The notes beneath the pieces were generated by a model. It did not search any database. It was not told where the DNA came from and was given only the letters and a program-made list of their open reading frames with translations. Position numbers and translations under genes: made by a program. This document shows positions 1 to 8,899 of a DNA stretch of 64,000 nt, piece by piece. The DNA is taken from positions 682,001 through 746,000 of the forward strand of contig CP011126.1 of assembly GCA_001077715.1 (NCBI GenBank). Reading direction: 5' to 3'. Origin of the DNA: Candidatus Coxiella mudrowiae (GTDB taxonomy: Bacteria > Pseudomonadota > Gammaproteobacteria > Coxiellales > Coxiellaceae). Position 1 is the stretch's first letter; the number at the start of each line of letters is the position of its first letter.

Positions 1-2
1 AA

Positions 3-956
3 GAAGAAAAGTTGAATATCGCTAAACGTTATTTAATTCCACGTCAGCTTGAGTTAACGGGATTAAAACGAAAAGAAATGCTTATTTCTGATGGTGCGAT
101 TTATGAAATTATTCGGTATTACACGCGGGAAGCTGGGGTTCGAGGTCTGGAAAGAGAAATCGCAAAATTGTGTCGAAAAGTCGTTAAAGAAATTTTGACA
201 GCGAAAGAAAAATTAAAACGAGCTAAAAAGGAAAAGCCCATCAAGCAGCGTCAAATAACCGTCCGCAATTTAGGAAAATATTTAGGTGTAAAACGTTATC
301 GTTTTGGATTGGCTGAGGAAAAAGACCAAATTGGGCAAGTGACCGGTTTAGCTTGGACAGAATTTGGAGGAGAGCTTTTAACAATAGAAGCTCAAGTAAT
401 CCCTGGAAAAGGTAAATTCTTACATACCGGGCGCTTAGGAAATGTCATGCAAGAGTCAATTCACGCAGCCACTACGGTGGTACGGAGTCGCTCAACTGGA
501 TTGGGTGTTCCGGATGATTATTTCCAAGTGCATGATTTTCATATTCACGTTCCTGAGGGCGCCACACCAAAAGATGGCCCAAGTGCTGGTATTGGGATGT
601 GCACCGCTCTAGTTTCAGCAATTACGCGAATTCCCGTACGATCTGATATTGCTATGACAGGTGAAATCACTTTGCGTGGTGAAGTACTTCCCATTGGAGG
701 ATTAAAAGAAAAATTGTTAGCTGCGCTCCGAGGTAATATAAAACATGTGATCATTCCTGAGGACAATAAACGAGATTTAAAGGAGATACCGGCCATCGTG
801 ACTCATGGTTTAAAAATCCACCCCGTAAAATGGATTGATCAAGTATTTGAATTAGCTCTGACTCATATCCCCGAAGTGGAAGCTCCTGTCAAAACTTCTC
901 CGTTGAAAACATCAAGCAAAATCTGTAAGGAAGATCGACGGACTCAAACGCATTAA
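3..956 (+). CDS. lon: Lon ATP-dependent protease, C-terminal part (truncated by window start)
   Basis: ATP-dependent serine protease that degrades misfolded and regulatory cytoplasmic proteins. The reading frame is open to the window edge, so the N-terminal and most of the AAA+ domain lie upstream. Visible are the end of the AAA+ lid and the whole proteolytic domain. The Ser-Lys dyad is present: Ser in PKDGPSAG, and the second Lys of GGLKEKLLAA 43 residues later, the same spacing as in E. coli Lon (S679/K722). The C-terminal tail after the conserved domain is Lys/Thr/Ser rich and ends with TAA. pmbA follows within 16 bp. Product assignment is secure; the true start is not visible. Confidence 0.97.
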   Translation, partial: EEKLNIAKRYLIPRQLELTGLKRKEMLISDGAIYEIIRYYTREAGVRGLEREIAKLCRKVVKEILTAKEKLKRAKKEKPIKQRQITVRNLGKYLGVKRYRFGLAEEKDQIGQVTGLAWTEFGGELLTIEAQVIPGKGKFLHTGRLGNVMQESIHAATTVVRSRSTGLGVPDDYFQVHDFHIHVPEGATPKDGPSAGIGMCTALVSAITRIPVRSDIAMTGEITLRGEVLPIGGLKEKLLAALRGNIKHVIIPEDNKRDLKEIPAIVTHGLKIHPVKWIDQVFELALTHIPEVEAPVKTSPLKTSSKICKEDRRTQTH

Positions 957-971
957 TTATTGTTTATTTTC

Positions 972-2294
972 ATGGCCAACAATCAGGAAAAATTACAATT
1001 CGATATCTTGCGTCTTTTAGATCGTGCAAAAAAGCGAGTGGATCAAGTTGAAATTAGTGCAGGTATCGAAACGGGTTTTTCAGTAGATGTTCGTCTGGGG
1101 GCTGTAGAAACCGTCGAGCATCATCGTGAGAATTCTCTTGATATTACAATTTATCATCAACAACGTACAGGTAGTGCGAGCACTTCGGATTTATCTTTTG
1201 AAGCGATGGAAACTGCTTTTGATAAAGCTTGTACTATTGCCCAATTTACTCAGGAAGATCCCTATGCCGGATTAGCAGACGTCGCGGACATGGCCTTGGA
1301 TTATCCCAATTTGACGCTTTATCACCCCTGGCAAATTACCCCTAAAGAAGCTATTGAACTCGCCATAGAATGTGAAACCGTTGCGCGAAAATATGATCCT
1401 CGAATCAAAAATTCCGATGGCGCTACGGTGAATACGTATGATTCTTTTAGAATTTATGCGAATTCTCACGGATTTTTAGGTCACTATCCTTCGACCATTC
1501 ATAGTATGAGTTGCAGTTTGGTTGCTGAACAAAACAACCAAATGCAGCGCGATCATGATTACACTTTGGCCCGTAGTTCCGATAAATTGTTGCCAATTAA
1601 TCTTATTGCTCAACACGTAGCAGAAAAGACAATTCGTCGATTAGGAGCTAGAAAAATAACGACACGTCGCTGTCCTATTATTTTTGATGCACCTGTGGCC
1701 AAAGGAATGTGGCGATCCTTAATTTCGGCTATTCAAGGCAGTAATTTATACCGTGACGCTTCTTTTTTATGTGGCCAATTACATCAGCAGATCTTTCCTA
1801 AATTCATTACTATTTATCAGGAGCCGCATTTGCCCGGCGAAATTGGCAGCGCACCTTTTGATGAAAATGGCGTTAAAACTCGAAAAATAAATTATGTAGA
1901 AAATGGAGTGTTAACTAATTATATTTTAGACGCATACTCGGCAAGAAAATTAGGAATGAAGACTACGGGAAACGCGGAAGGAGTTTTTAATTTATTTATA
2001 ACCGCTGGTGATAAGGACTTAATCGATTTATTTAAAGAAATGCAAACAGGCTTGTTTGTTACGGACTTGATGGGCCAAGGTGTTAACTTATTAACGGGAA
2101 ATTATTCGCGTGGGGCTTTTGGCTATTGGATTGAAAATGGTGAAATTCAATATCCCGTCGAAGAAATTACTATTTCGGGTAATTTGAAAGAAATGTTTAA
2201 ACAAATCCAAGTGGCCGCTAACGATATCGATCCCCGTAGCAGCATCAAGACCGGATCAATCTTAATAGAGCAGATGACCGTCGCAGGGGAATGA
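972..2294 (+). CDS. pmbA: TldE/PmbA family metalloprotease-related protein
   Basis: PmbA (TldE) is the partner of TldD in a cytoplasmic heterodimeric protease that, in E. coli, matures microcin B17 and degrades the CcdA antitoxin. About 440 aa, close to the usual 450. The C-terminal region carries the family-typical NLLTGNYSRGAFGYWIENGE and EITISGNLKEMF segments. The TldD-type zinc motif is absent, as expected for TldE. The frame is open from a TTG at 960, but ATG 972, giving MANNQEKLQFD, is the better start. The frame is intact. No tldD is seen in the window. Confidence 0.93.
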   Translation: MANNQEKLQFDILRLLDRAKKRVDQVEISAGIETGFSVDVRLGAVETVEHHRENSLDITIYHQQRTGSASTSDLSFEAMETAFDKACTIAQFTQEDPYAGLADVADMALDYPNLTLYHPWQITPKEAIELAIECETVARKYDPRIKNSDGATVNTYDSFRIYANSHGFLGHYPSTIHSMSCSLVAEQNNQMQRDHDYTLARSSDKLLPINLIAQHVAEKTIRRLGARKITTRRCPIIFDAPVAKGMWRSLISAIQGSNLYRDASFLCGQLHQQIFPKFITIYQEPHLPGEIGSAPFDENGVKTRKINYVENGVLTNYILDAYSARKLGMKTTGNAEGVFNLFITAGDKDLIDLFKEMQTGLFVTDLMGQGVNLLTGNYSRGAFGYWIENGEIQYPVEEITISGNLKEMFKQIQVAANDIDPRSSIKTGSILIEQMTVAGE

Positions 2295-2474
2295 TCTTCT
2301 AATCTCCATAAAATAGGGTGGATTAGTTAGTGCCGCTAGGCACGTAATCCCCTCTCTTTGTCTCCAAAATTGTTTTAACTAATTAATTTTTAATAAATTT
2401 TATAACGCCGTCAATAAGAAAACCTTAACTTTTCTCTGTTACACTAAATCATATCCCTCTGATGAGATCCGATA

Positions 2475-3308
2475 ATGAAAAAAATCAGAGCTTCAAAAGT
2501 TACTTTCCCACTATGACCACCAAAAGGGCTGGAGAAGAAGAATCCTTGGAGAGCGCCTCCAGAAATTTTCGCATTAAAAGCGTTTTGTGAGACCCCAGAA
2601 TATCAAAATTTAGCGGATGATGACGAAGTTTTATATGCACGTTTCCGCTTGATTCTTCGAGAAGACTAGACAACAAATTACGGATAGTTTTCTTGGCAGA
2701 ACAAATTTATCTAGAAAAAGTAAAGCAAGCTCCAGATTGTTTGTGTAATGGAAGTCAGAAATTCCAGCAATTAAAAATACGGAAACTTTTTATTATCAAA
2801 CTCCCATTGAGGATATCCCATTGGGAAACTACCTCATTTTAGATGGCTATGCTTTCGATGTGGAGGAGTTGGAAGCCTATGCAAGTGTGTCATCAAATAA
2901 ATTATACATTAATTAATCGTCATATTACAGATCCTGGAGTTGATAAATCATTTCCAGATCTGTCAAAAGAAAAATTAAGGAATTATCCTATTCTTGGCGA
3001 ATTCGCAAGAGCTTTAGATAAATCAATTAAGTGATCAAAAAGCTAATATCATTAAACTGGAGACAGTGATCGCTGTATATCAAATGCTTATTGGGATTAA
3101 CAAGCTTTTTCATAATCACAAAGACGATAATGTTGTTGCTGCTGCACGAGAACGTCAACTTGAGCATGATTCTGATCGAATGCAAGGTGGAATTAAAGTT
3201 TCAGCAAGTATTGGCGTTCAGCGGAAGTTTCAGAATCATGCAGTAACTCTTAGCCCTCAAGAACAAGAAGCTTTAGATAAATATTTAATTCGCATCCCCC
3301 ATTTATAG
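2475..3308 (+). pseudogene. Eroded protein-coding remnant, function unknown
   Basis: Readable plus-strand coding fragments in changing frames: an ATG at 2475 followed by a stop after 13 codons, a stretch near 2560-2670 (AFCETPEYQNLADDDEVLYA), one at 2740-2905 (TFYYQTPIEDIPLGNYLILD), one up to 3034 and one at 3066-3308 (residues such as VVAAARERQLEHDS). The central part, with DGYAFDVEEL followed by INxxINRHITDP, has a vague U-box-like look, but this is only an impression. I do not recognise the family. Likely a lost accessory or effector-like gene. Confidence 0.45.
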
Positions 3309-4153
3309 GGGGCGGGGCCTATATTACCGCCGGTGTCATTTGCTTGGGCTTTAGTAGGTGGTGATCATCAATGCATTCAGATCTTGCAATTTTATTTATG
3401 GTGTTTTGTTTTAGATTTTTATCCTAATCTTCGGATAGAAGAGCAAGCATCACCTTCGAGCAAGCATCACCTTCGAGCAAGCATCACCTTCTGTCCCTTT
3501 AGGCTAGCAATTCGGGAAAACACCAAGGCAAAAAAGCGGGTTAGAGAGAGGATCTGCTTCATTCAGCAGAAGAACGAGCTTTTAATAAATTTATCCTCAG
3601 AGTTAATTTTTGCTTTTATCAACAATTATTAGGGATCCTAATTAGTAATCGGTTAAATTCTAAGCAGCTAATACCACTGCTTAGTGTGAGTAATTCCCTT
3701 ATGAGATTTGCTCAAAGACGAAGGATAGATTTTCAATCAACCATAGCCCATAACCAAATTCCAGCATTTTATATGGCATTATTAACGCTAGGAGTGCGAT
3801 TAATTCAAAATTCAGAAAATGCACATCTGGGAAGATGTGGTTATTGGGCCGCTCGCTACAGTAATCCGAATGATGGCCTCCTTAAGGGATGGCCTTCCTT
3901 ACGGGGTGTGGGAAATCGTCTTTATGATTACCGTTCTCAATTTTGGAGGGGTGTAAGCAACGATGCCGTTTACAAGATCATCAGATCTATAATGCGCTTA
4001 ATGAAGCAGTGCAAACACAGGGAGGAATGAAAGCGATAGATGAGCTGCCAGAAAAGCACCGAGAGTAATTAGAGTAAGATAAGAGCTTTCACCTGTATCA
4101 AATTAATAGTGATTCATGTATTCGCTTCTTATTCTTCTTCCCGCGCGCAGTGT
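3309..4153. other. Gene-poor decayed stretch
   Basis: No recognisable gene. Two open plus-strand stretches of about 100 codons (3333-3632 and 3686-4030) have no motif I can name and are probably chance or heavily eroded coding. The stretch holds the 17-bp triplicate repeat listed separately. Confidence 0.4.
3441..3491. repeat. 17-bp tandem repeat, three perfect copies
   Basis: The unit GAGCAAGCATCACCTTC occurs three times head to tail at 3441-3457, 3458-3474 and 3475-3491. It looks like replication slippage in non-functional DNA. Confidence 0.95.
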
Positions 4154-4182
4154 AAAATAGCACGTCAAATACGTGCTATTTT
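4154..4182. terminator. Bidirectional rho-independent terminator
   Basis: Perfect 12-bp inverted repeat AAAATAGCACGT / ACGTGCTATTTT with a 5-nt CAAAT loop, flanked by A and T runs on either side, so it can work in both directions. It lies about 160 bp past the stop of the minus-strand HPr gene and probably ends the kdsD-to-HPr operon. Confidence 0.85.
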
Positions 4183-4192
4183 AGGAGATTCC

Positions 4193-4290
4193 TCTCGCTG
4201 ACGCTCGGGATCACGTGTTCTCTCTCGAGGGTGATGTGTGCTCTCTCTCGGGATAACGTACTCTCTTGGGATGATGTGCTCGGATAGGGT
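4193..4290. repeat. Degenerate ~21-bp direct repeats
   Basis: Four imperfect copies built around CTCTCTCGGGATGATGTGCT (variants with CGAGGGTGATGTGTG, CGGGATAACGTAC, TGGGATGATGTGC) lie between the terminator and the HPr gene. No coding or binding role is evident. Confidence 0.6.
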
Positions 4291-4344
4291 GCCGACCAAA
4301 TCCATTCATAAAAGTTTCAGTGCCTGTCTGGAAGTAGTTAATGC

Positions 4345-4614
4345 TTACTCTTCCTCACCGAACTTGTTATTAATTAATTCTTCAATCGCTGCGGCAGATT
4401 CTTTCTCATCATCCCCGGTGACGGTAAGCTCGATTTCGGAGCCGCAGTTGACGGCGAGCACCATAAGGCACATGAGACTTTTGGCATTGACTTCACGATC
4501 GTTGTAACGGACTAAGGTTTCGCTTTGGTAACGAGAGGCGAGATTAGTGAGTTTTATAGCAGCTCGAGCATGTAAGCCTAGCTTATTAATAATTTTTAGG
4601 TTTTTTCGGATCAT
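4345..4614 (-). CDS. HPr-family phosphocarrier protein (HPr/NPr)
   Basis: Small 89-aa cytoplasmic phosphocarrier of the phosphotransferase system. The active-site His15 is in KLGLHARAA and the regulatory Ser46 in NAKSLMCL, both at the canonical positions. It is the last gene of the minus-strand operon, 9 bp after hprK. Such an HPr beside hprK usually has a regulatory rather than a sugar-transport role; here it may be a substrate of HprK at Ser46. No EI or EII gene is in the window. Whether it should be called ptsH or ptsO (npr) cannot be settled from sequence alone. Confidence 0.93.
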   Translation of the reverse strand: MIRKNLKIINKLGLHARAAIKLTNLASRYQSETLVRYNDREVNAKSLMCLMVLAVNCGSEIELTVTGDDEKESAAAIEELINNKFGEEE

Positions 4615-4623
4615 TATTTTTTC

Positions 4624-5181
4624 TCATTTGAAACCGTTATTAAAATTAACACTGGAATCATAGCCTTCTTTTTTCAAGACTTGATTGCGTACCAGCGTTT
4701 CAATTAGAAGGGGCAAGTTTCTTCCTGCATAAACAGGAAGTATTATTTTAGGGAGGATTACTCCTAAAATTGTTTCCTCTTCGCAGACAGGATTAAGGGG
4801 ATCCACAATCTCAAGTTTATCCTTAGGCTTGATTAAGGTAATTATTAAACTAATTTCATAGTGAGAAATAATTGCATCGGTTCCGAAGAGCTTAGAGACA
4901 TCGAGCATTCCAACATCTGAAATTAAAATATAACCGCAGGCAACGGCAGGACAATTACCAATTAATTGATTATGTTGGTAGACAACATCAACCATATCAT
5001 CACAAATCATTTGGTGACCACGATCTAGCAAAGCGAGAGTTAATTCGCTTTTGCCAATATTGGGTTCACCCATAATTAAAACGCCTAATTTATCAATGAC
5101 AAGAAAATTGGCATGTAAGGATGTGGGTGTGCAGTTAGTAGAAAGCCCCGAAGTCATTTCGGCGCTTGGATAGGGTGACAT
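4624..5181 (-). CDS. hprK: HPr kinase/phosphorylase, short C-terminal-domain form
   Basis: Bifunctional kinase/phosphorylase acting on the Ser46 site of HPr. The 185-aa protein lacks the usual N-terminal domain, like several proteobacterial short forms. The P-loop GEPNIGKSE is at residues 38-46, followed by LALLDRGH-like and CDDMVDVV segments that match the family. The P-loop differs from the common GESGxGKSE, and the downstream signature (ISDVGMLDV in place of the usual RGxGIxxV) is atypical, so phosphorylase activity is uncertain. The start ATG overlaps the hpf stop by one base (TAATG), suggesting translational coupling. HPr follows directly. Confidence 0.85.
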   Translation of the reverse strand: MSPYPSAEMTSGLSTNCTPTSLHANFLVIDKLGVLIMGEPNIGKSELTLALLDRGHQMICDDMVDVVYQHNQLIGNCPAVACGYILISDVGMLDVSKLFGTDAIISHYEISLIITLIKPKDKLEIVDPLNPVCEEETILGVILPKIILPVYAGRNLPLLIETLVRNQVLKKEGYDSSVNFNNGFK

Positions 5182-5471
5182 TATCGGTGATCGCCTTTTT
5201 TAGCTTTGTATTTTGCTAATTGTATTTGCAATTTTTGGATTAAAAGGTCGACCGTTTTATACATATCCTCAGATTCCGCCTGAGCGTTAATTTTGCTGCC
5301 CGGTAATTGGAGATTGGCATCTGCAATCTGACGAATTTTATTGACATGAAAGGTAATATGGATATTAGTGATTTCATCAAAACAGGGATGTAATCGCTTT
5401 AATTTTTTTTCAGTAAGTCCACGTAAGGCTGGTGAAATATGTAAGCCATGACCTGTCATTTGAATTTGCAT
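5181..5471 (-). CDS. hpf: Ribosome hibernation promoting factor (short HPF/YfiA family)
   Basis: 96-aa protein that binds the 30S decoding region and helps ribosomes dimerise or become inactive when growth slows. The sequence MQIQMTGHGLHISPALR and the following helix with NIHITFHVNK are typical of the family. A very strong ribosome binding site (AAGGAGGTG, minus strand, about 5476-5484) precedes the ATG. It sits in the lptB-hpf-hprK-HPr order known from other gammaproteobacteria, but the rpoN gene usually found between lptB and hpf is missing; only about 66 bp separate them. Confidence 0.93.
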   Translation of the reverse strand: MQIQMTGHGLHISPALRGLTEKKLKRLHPCFDEITNIHITFHVNKIRQIADANLQLPGSKINAQAESEDMYKTVDLLIQKLQIQLAKYKAKKGDHR

Positions 5472-5537
5472 AGTACACCTCCTTTTTTATTATTAACATT
5501 TTAATTTTTTGTAAATCATTTGGGTTCTTAGATAATT

Positions 5538-6260
5538 CTATAAATCAAATTCATTTCCCAAATAAACTTCGCGTACGCTTTGGTTGTTTAATATTTCCTG
5601 GGACGTTCCTGTGGCGATAATACTCCCTTCATTAACAATATAGGCGCGCTCGCAAATATTCAGTGTTTCCCGAACATTGTGATCTGTAATTAAAATTCCA
5701 ATACCACGTTCCCGTAAATGAATAATAATTCTTTTGATATCAAGAACCGAAATGGGGTCAATACCGGCGAAAGGTTCGTCGAGTAAAATAAATTTAGGAT
5801 CCATAGCTAAAGCACGTGCGATTTCCACACGGCGTTTTTCTCCGCCTGATAAGCTGTATCCTGGGATATCTCGCAAATGCTCAACATGAAATTCTTGGAG
5901 TAAAGATTCACATTTCTCTTTGCGCTGCTGCTTGGATAAATCTTTACGAAGCTCAAGGATAGCCATGATATTGTTAGCTACTGATAATTTTCTGAAAATA
6001 GAGGTTTCTTGAGGTAAATAACCTATTCCCAACCGGGCGCGTTTATGCATAGGATAGAAGCTAATGTTTTCCTGATCTAAGAAAACCTCACCGCTATCTG
6101 CGGTAACTAAACCTACCATCATGTAAAAACTCGTAGTTTTACCTGCCCCATTGGGACCCAAAAGTCCTATAATCTGGTTGCTGATGGATAGCGAAACATC
6201 TTTCACCACTCGGCGCGATTTGTATTTTTTTTGTAATTGTTTGGCGCTTAAAGTTGGCAT
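5538..6260 (-). CDS. lptB: LPS export ABC transporter ATP-binding protein
   Basis: Cytoplasmic ATPase that, with LptF/LptG/LptC, extracts LPS from the inner membrane and pushes it onto the LptA bridge. 240 aa, normal length. Walker A GPNGAGKT is at residues 35-42, the ABC signature LSGGEKRR from 137, and Walker B ILLDEP ends at Asp161-Glu162; the later TDHN switch histidine is present. Intact. It lies immediately downstream of the broken lptA, which makes the state of that gene all the more striking. Confidence 0.97.
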   Translation of the reverse strand: MPTLSAKQLQKKYKSRRVVKDVSLSISNQIIGLLGPNGAGKTTSFYMMVGLVTADSGEVFLDQENISFYPMHKRARLGIGYLPQETSIFRKLSVANNIMAILELRKDLSKQQRKEKCESLLQEFHVEHLRDIPGYSLSGGEKRRVEIARALAMDPKFILLDEPFAGIDPISVLDIKRIIIHLRERGIGILITDHNVRETLNICERAYIVNEGSIIATGTSQEILNNQSVREVYLGNEFDL

Positions 6261-6265
6261 GGCTA

Positions 6266-6742
6266 TTACGGTTCAACCACCATTGTCGTAGTGTTTTTTT
6301 CGCCCAGATTGATGGAAATCACGGTTTGTTTTTTTAATATCATACCAGATATGCGGCTCAGTTAAGATATTTTGATTTTGAGTTACCCGAGCATTTTTAA
6401 TTAACACCACCTGAGCTTTGGGAGGATAATAAATGATCGTATTAGCTTCTGCATAGAGGCGAGCTTTATCTGTATTGGGAAGGGTGGTGTATAATGGAGG
6501 TGGGACCACCAATGACGAGAATCCGAGCGATTCGATTTGTAAGGGGATTGTTATAGACGATTTTGTCTCTAAAAAATTGGGTAGGCCCCTGGGGGGGGTA
6601 TACACATGCTCTTTGTAAATAGTGATGTGATCGGAACGTTGGTAAATGATCTCGCTAGCCCGGACATGGTAAGGTTTAAATTGATCACTAGAGAGGAGAC
6701 TCGAGGTCAGAGTCGGAATGCCGAGTAATAAAGCCTATTCAT
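6266..6742 (-). pseudogene. lptA: LPS-transport periplasmic protein LptA, frameshifted
   Basis: LptA forms the periplasmic bridge for LPS. Reading the minus strand, a full-length LptA can be pieced together only by changing frame. The order is an ATG at 6742, then a hydrophobic signal (LLLGIPTLTSSLLS) and DHITIYKEHVY in one frame; a switch at the C8 tract (6591-6598) to QGPTQFFRDKIVYNN and IARILVIGGPT; a switch back near 6490-6505 to YTTLPNTDKARLYAEA and PHIWYDIKK; and a last switch at the A7 tract (6329-6335) to [19 protein letters not shown] and TAA at 6266. A further shift lies just after the start codon. Two of the changes fall in homopolymers. It is either a true pseudogene or an assembly error; flanking lptC and lptB are intact. 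Confidence 0.82.
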
Positions 6743-6767
6743 TATTCTCAGAATCTCTATTATTTCT

Positions 6768-7352
6768 TTATCGTTTTTTAGGGTGGTTGGCGTTCGCTTC
6801 ATAAACACCTCGAGAATGTGAAAGTAAATGAATGAGACCTTTTTTTAGATCGGCGGTCATGCCTGTAGCTTTCAGCAAGGAGTCGGGACGAACAATGGTA
6901 ACAGGTTGATCTGTTTGAGCAAAAGAGCGACGGGGAAAGATAGTCATATCCTGGGTGGTAATTGTAGTTTCTACTTCCATTGCTTGAGAGGGTTCGTGAA
7001 TTTTTACGTGGTCCCACAAATAAATCCATTCAATTCCATTTTGGCTTTTACCGTGATCAGCATGAATAGTCCAAGGCACATGTTGAGAAGTGTAAATAAG
7101 GTAGTGAGGCGAGGTGAGACGAGAAGAATTTTTATAGGGGAAGTGAACGATAAAGGGGGAAACTAAATGGCTGTGTAAGTCACCCTGATCATCATATTGA
7201 TAATAATCGACCTCACGCATAAAAGTATTGGGTTGATGGTCTAATTGTTGCTTTAGAAGCTTTTCGTGAGGAAGGGAGTTGGGGAACATCAGTGCCGTTG
7301 TAAGACAAGCGAGAACGATTAAAATTAAGCTAAACCCGACATTTTTATTCAT
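6768..7352 (-). CDS. lptC: LPS export protein LptC
   Basis: Bitopic inner-membrane protein that passes LPS from LptBFG to LptA. 194 aa, family-typical length. There is one N-terminal membrane segment (about residues 5-23, VGFSLILIVLACLTTAL), then a periplasmic beta-jellyroll. Conserved cues include REVDYYQYD near the start and HLLSHSRGVYE at the end. The ATG overlaps the kdsC stop as ATGA, so the pair is translationally coupled. lptA follows after 25 bp. Confidence 0.92.
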   Translation of the reverse strand: MNKNVGFSLILIVLACLTTALMFPNSLPHEKLLKQQLDHQPNTFMREVDYYQYDDQGDLHSHLVSPFIVHFPYKNSSRLTSPHYLIYTSQHVPWTIHADHGKSQNGIEWIYLWDHVKIHEPSQAMEVETTITTQDMTIFPRRSFAQTDQPVTIVRPDSLLKATGMTADLKKGLIHLLSHSRGVYEANANHPKKR

Positions 7353-7846
7353 GGCTGATTTGAAGGGAGAATTAAATCACAAACTTCACGCACAGCTCCT
7401 TCTCCACCGCGTTTTGTCGTACTCCAATGCGCTGATGAATGAACGGCGGGTACCGCATTGGCAACCGCAATCGCTAAGCCGACTCTCTGCATTATGGACA
7501 AATCAGGCAAGTCATCACCCACGTAAGCCACTTCTTTTTCCTCCAGTTGTAATTGAGAAAGCAATTCCTCATAAGGAATGCGCTTGTCACGTTCACCTTG
7601 AAAGACGTGTGAAATGCCTAACTCTTTCGCTCGTCGAAAGACGGCTTGATTTTCTCGACTGCTTATAATCGCCACCTCAACACCCGCCTGCAACAAGCGT
7701 TTGATTCCAAGTCCATCTTGGACATGAAAAACTTTTAACACCTCTCCATCGGTGCTATACCAGAGCCGGCCATCCGTGAGCACTCCATCCACATCAAGGA
7801 TTAAGAGCTTGATGTACCGAAATTTATCGAGTGAGACTACTTCCAT
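7349..7846 (-). CDS. kdsC: 3-deoxy-D-manno-octulosonate 8-phosphate phosphatase
   Basis: HAD-superfamily phosphatase that removes phosphate from Kdo 8-phosphate, the step before CMP-Kdo formation. 165 aa, slightly shorter than E. coli KdsC. The nucleophile and acid/base Asp18 and Asp20 lie in LILDVDGVLTDG; ISSRENQAVFRRAKELGI and AYVGDDLPDL give motifs II and III. It lies between kdsD and lptC, 5 bp from kdsD. kdsB (CMP-Kdo synthetase) is also intact, at 55582-56334. Confidence 0.96.
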   Translation of the reverse strand: MEVVSLDKFRYIKLLILDVDGVLTDGRLWYSTDGEVLKVFHVQDGLGIKRLLQAGVEVAIISSRENQAVFRRAKELGISHVFQGERDKRIPYEELLSQLQLEEKEVAYVGDDLPDLSIMQRVGLAIAVANAVPAVHSSAHWSTTKRGGEGAVREVCDLILPSNQP

Positions 7847-7851
7847 GCGCC

Positions 7852-8826
7852 CTAAATAACCCCCGCGCGTAAAAGATCATGCATATGGATGACACCCAAG
7901 GGGTAACGCTCTTCATCGGTAACGACAAGTGAAGTGATTTTATGTTCATGCATAACTTTGAGTGCTTCGGCCGCTAAAAGTTTCGGACGAATAGTAATCC
8001 CATTTTTAGACATAACTTCTTTGATTGGTGTCCGGTGAATATCGTAACCTTTGTCTAATGTGCGACGCAGATCGCCATCTGTGAAAACCCCTACTAAACG
8101 ACCATTGTCGCCAATAACAGCCGTCATCCCCAAGCTCTTTTTAGTAATTTCGACCAAAGCCTCATCTAACATACAATCCGGTTTTACCGCCGGGATGTGA
8201 TCTTTAGTATGCATAAGGTCATCGATGTGAAGCAAAAGGCGTCTTCCTAAGGCGCCTCCCGGATGGACCCGGGCGAAATCGTTTGCCGTGAAACCCCGAG
8301 CTTCAAGAAGTGCAATTGCTAAGGCATCTCCCATAACTAAAGTGGCCGTAGTACTAGAAGTAGGTGCTAGCCCCAGGGGGCACGCTTCTTGCTGAACACT
8401 GACATCGATGACCGTATCAGCAGTACGGGCTAAACTGGATTGAAGTTTGCCCGTGAAAGTGAGAAGGGGGATGCCTAATCTTTTGATTGTAGAAAGAATA
8501 TTAATAATTTCAGGAGTCTCGCCTGAATAAGAAATCGCCAGGGCGACATCTTCTCCAGTAATCATACCAATATCGCCGTGGCTGGCTTCTCCGGGGTGAA
8601 CATAAAATGAAGGGGTCCCTGTGCTGGCAAGGGTGGCGGAAATTTTTCGAGCAATGTGCCCAGATTTGCCCATTCCTAAGACAACCACCCGTCCTTTGGA
8701 AGCTAGGATGGTTTTACATGCTGTGGCAAAGTCTTTGTTAATGCGCTCTTGTAAGAATTGGATTGCTCGCAATTCTGTAGCAATGACGGCTTTTCCAAGC
8801 GTGTAAAATTTCTCACTGTCGCCCAT
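7852..8826 (-). CDS. kdsD: Arabinose-5-phosphate isomerase (SIS + two CBS domains)
   Basis: Converts ribulose 5-phosphate to arabinose 5-phosphate, the first committed precursor of Kdo in LPS. 324 aa. The SIS sugar-isomerase domain occupies about residues 40-180 (GMGKSGHIARKISATLAS, YVHPGEASHGDIGM), followed by two CBS domains to the end. It is the first gene of the minus-strand envelope operon and diverges from mlaF, the standard gammaproteobacterial arrangement. Confidence 0.97.
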   Translation of the reverse strand: MGDSEKFYTLGKAVIATELRAIQFLQERINKDFATACKTILASKGRVVVLGMGKSGHIARKISATLASTGTPSFYVHPGEASHGDIGMITGEDVALAISYSGETPEIINILSTIKRLGIPLLTFTGKLQSSLARTADTVIDVSVQQEACPLGLAPTSSTTATLVMGDALAIALLEARGFTANDFARVHPGGALGRRLLLHIDDLMHTKDHIPAVKPDCMLDEALVEITKKSLGMTAVIGDNGRLVGVFTDGDLRRTLDKGYDIHRTPIKEVMSKNGITIRPKLLAAEALKVMHEHKITSLVVTDEERYPLGVIHMHDLLRAGVI

Positions 8827-8899
8827 AAGAAAAATACTAATGAATCACTGTATGAGTTTCGGTATTATAGGCAAAGTTATAACATGAATCACGGTGTTT
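8827..8899. promoter_or_regulatory. Divergent kdsD/mlaF intergenic promoter region
   Basis: A 73-bp AT-rich gap between two divergent operon heads must hold both promoters. A TATTAT/ATTATA element near 8863-8870 is a plausible -10 for the plus strand; no good -35 is seen. Inferred from layout. Confidence 0.35.

Noticed and set aside
545..796. 83-codon minus-strand frame
   Set aside because: Shadow of lon; no motif, and lon is clearly coding on the other strand.
3293..3318. CCCCC / GGGGG inverted repeat as a terminator
   Set aside because: Only 5 bp with a 7-nt loop and no T-run.
3441..3491. Short repeats considered as a CRISPR array
   Set aside because: Copies are directly abutting with no spacers; a simple tandem repeat. 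No cas genes in the window.
7279..7668. 129-codon plus-strand frame
   Set aside because: Antisense to kdsC and lptC, whose catalytic motifs and overlaps are intact.
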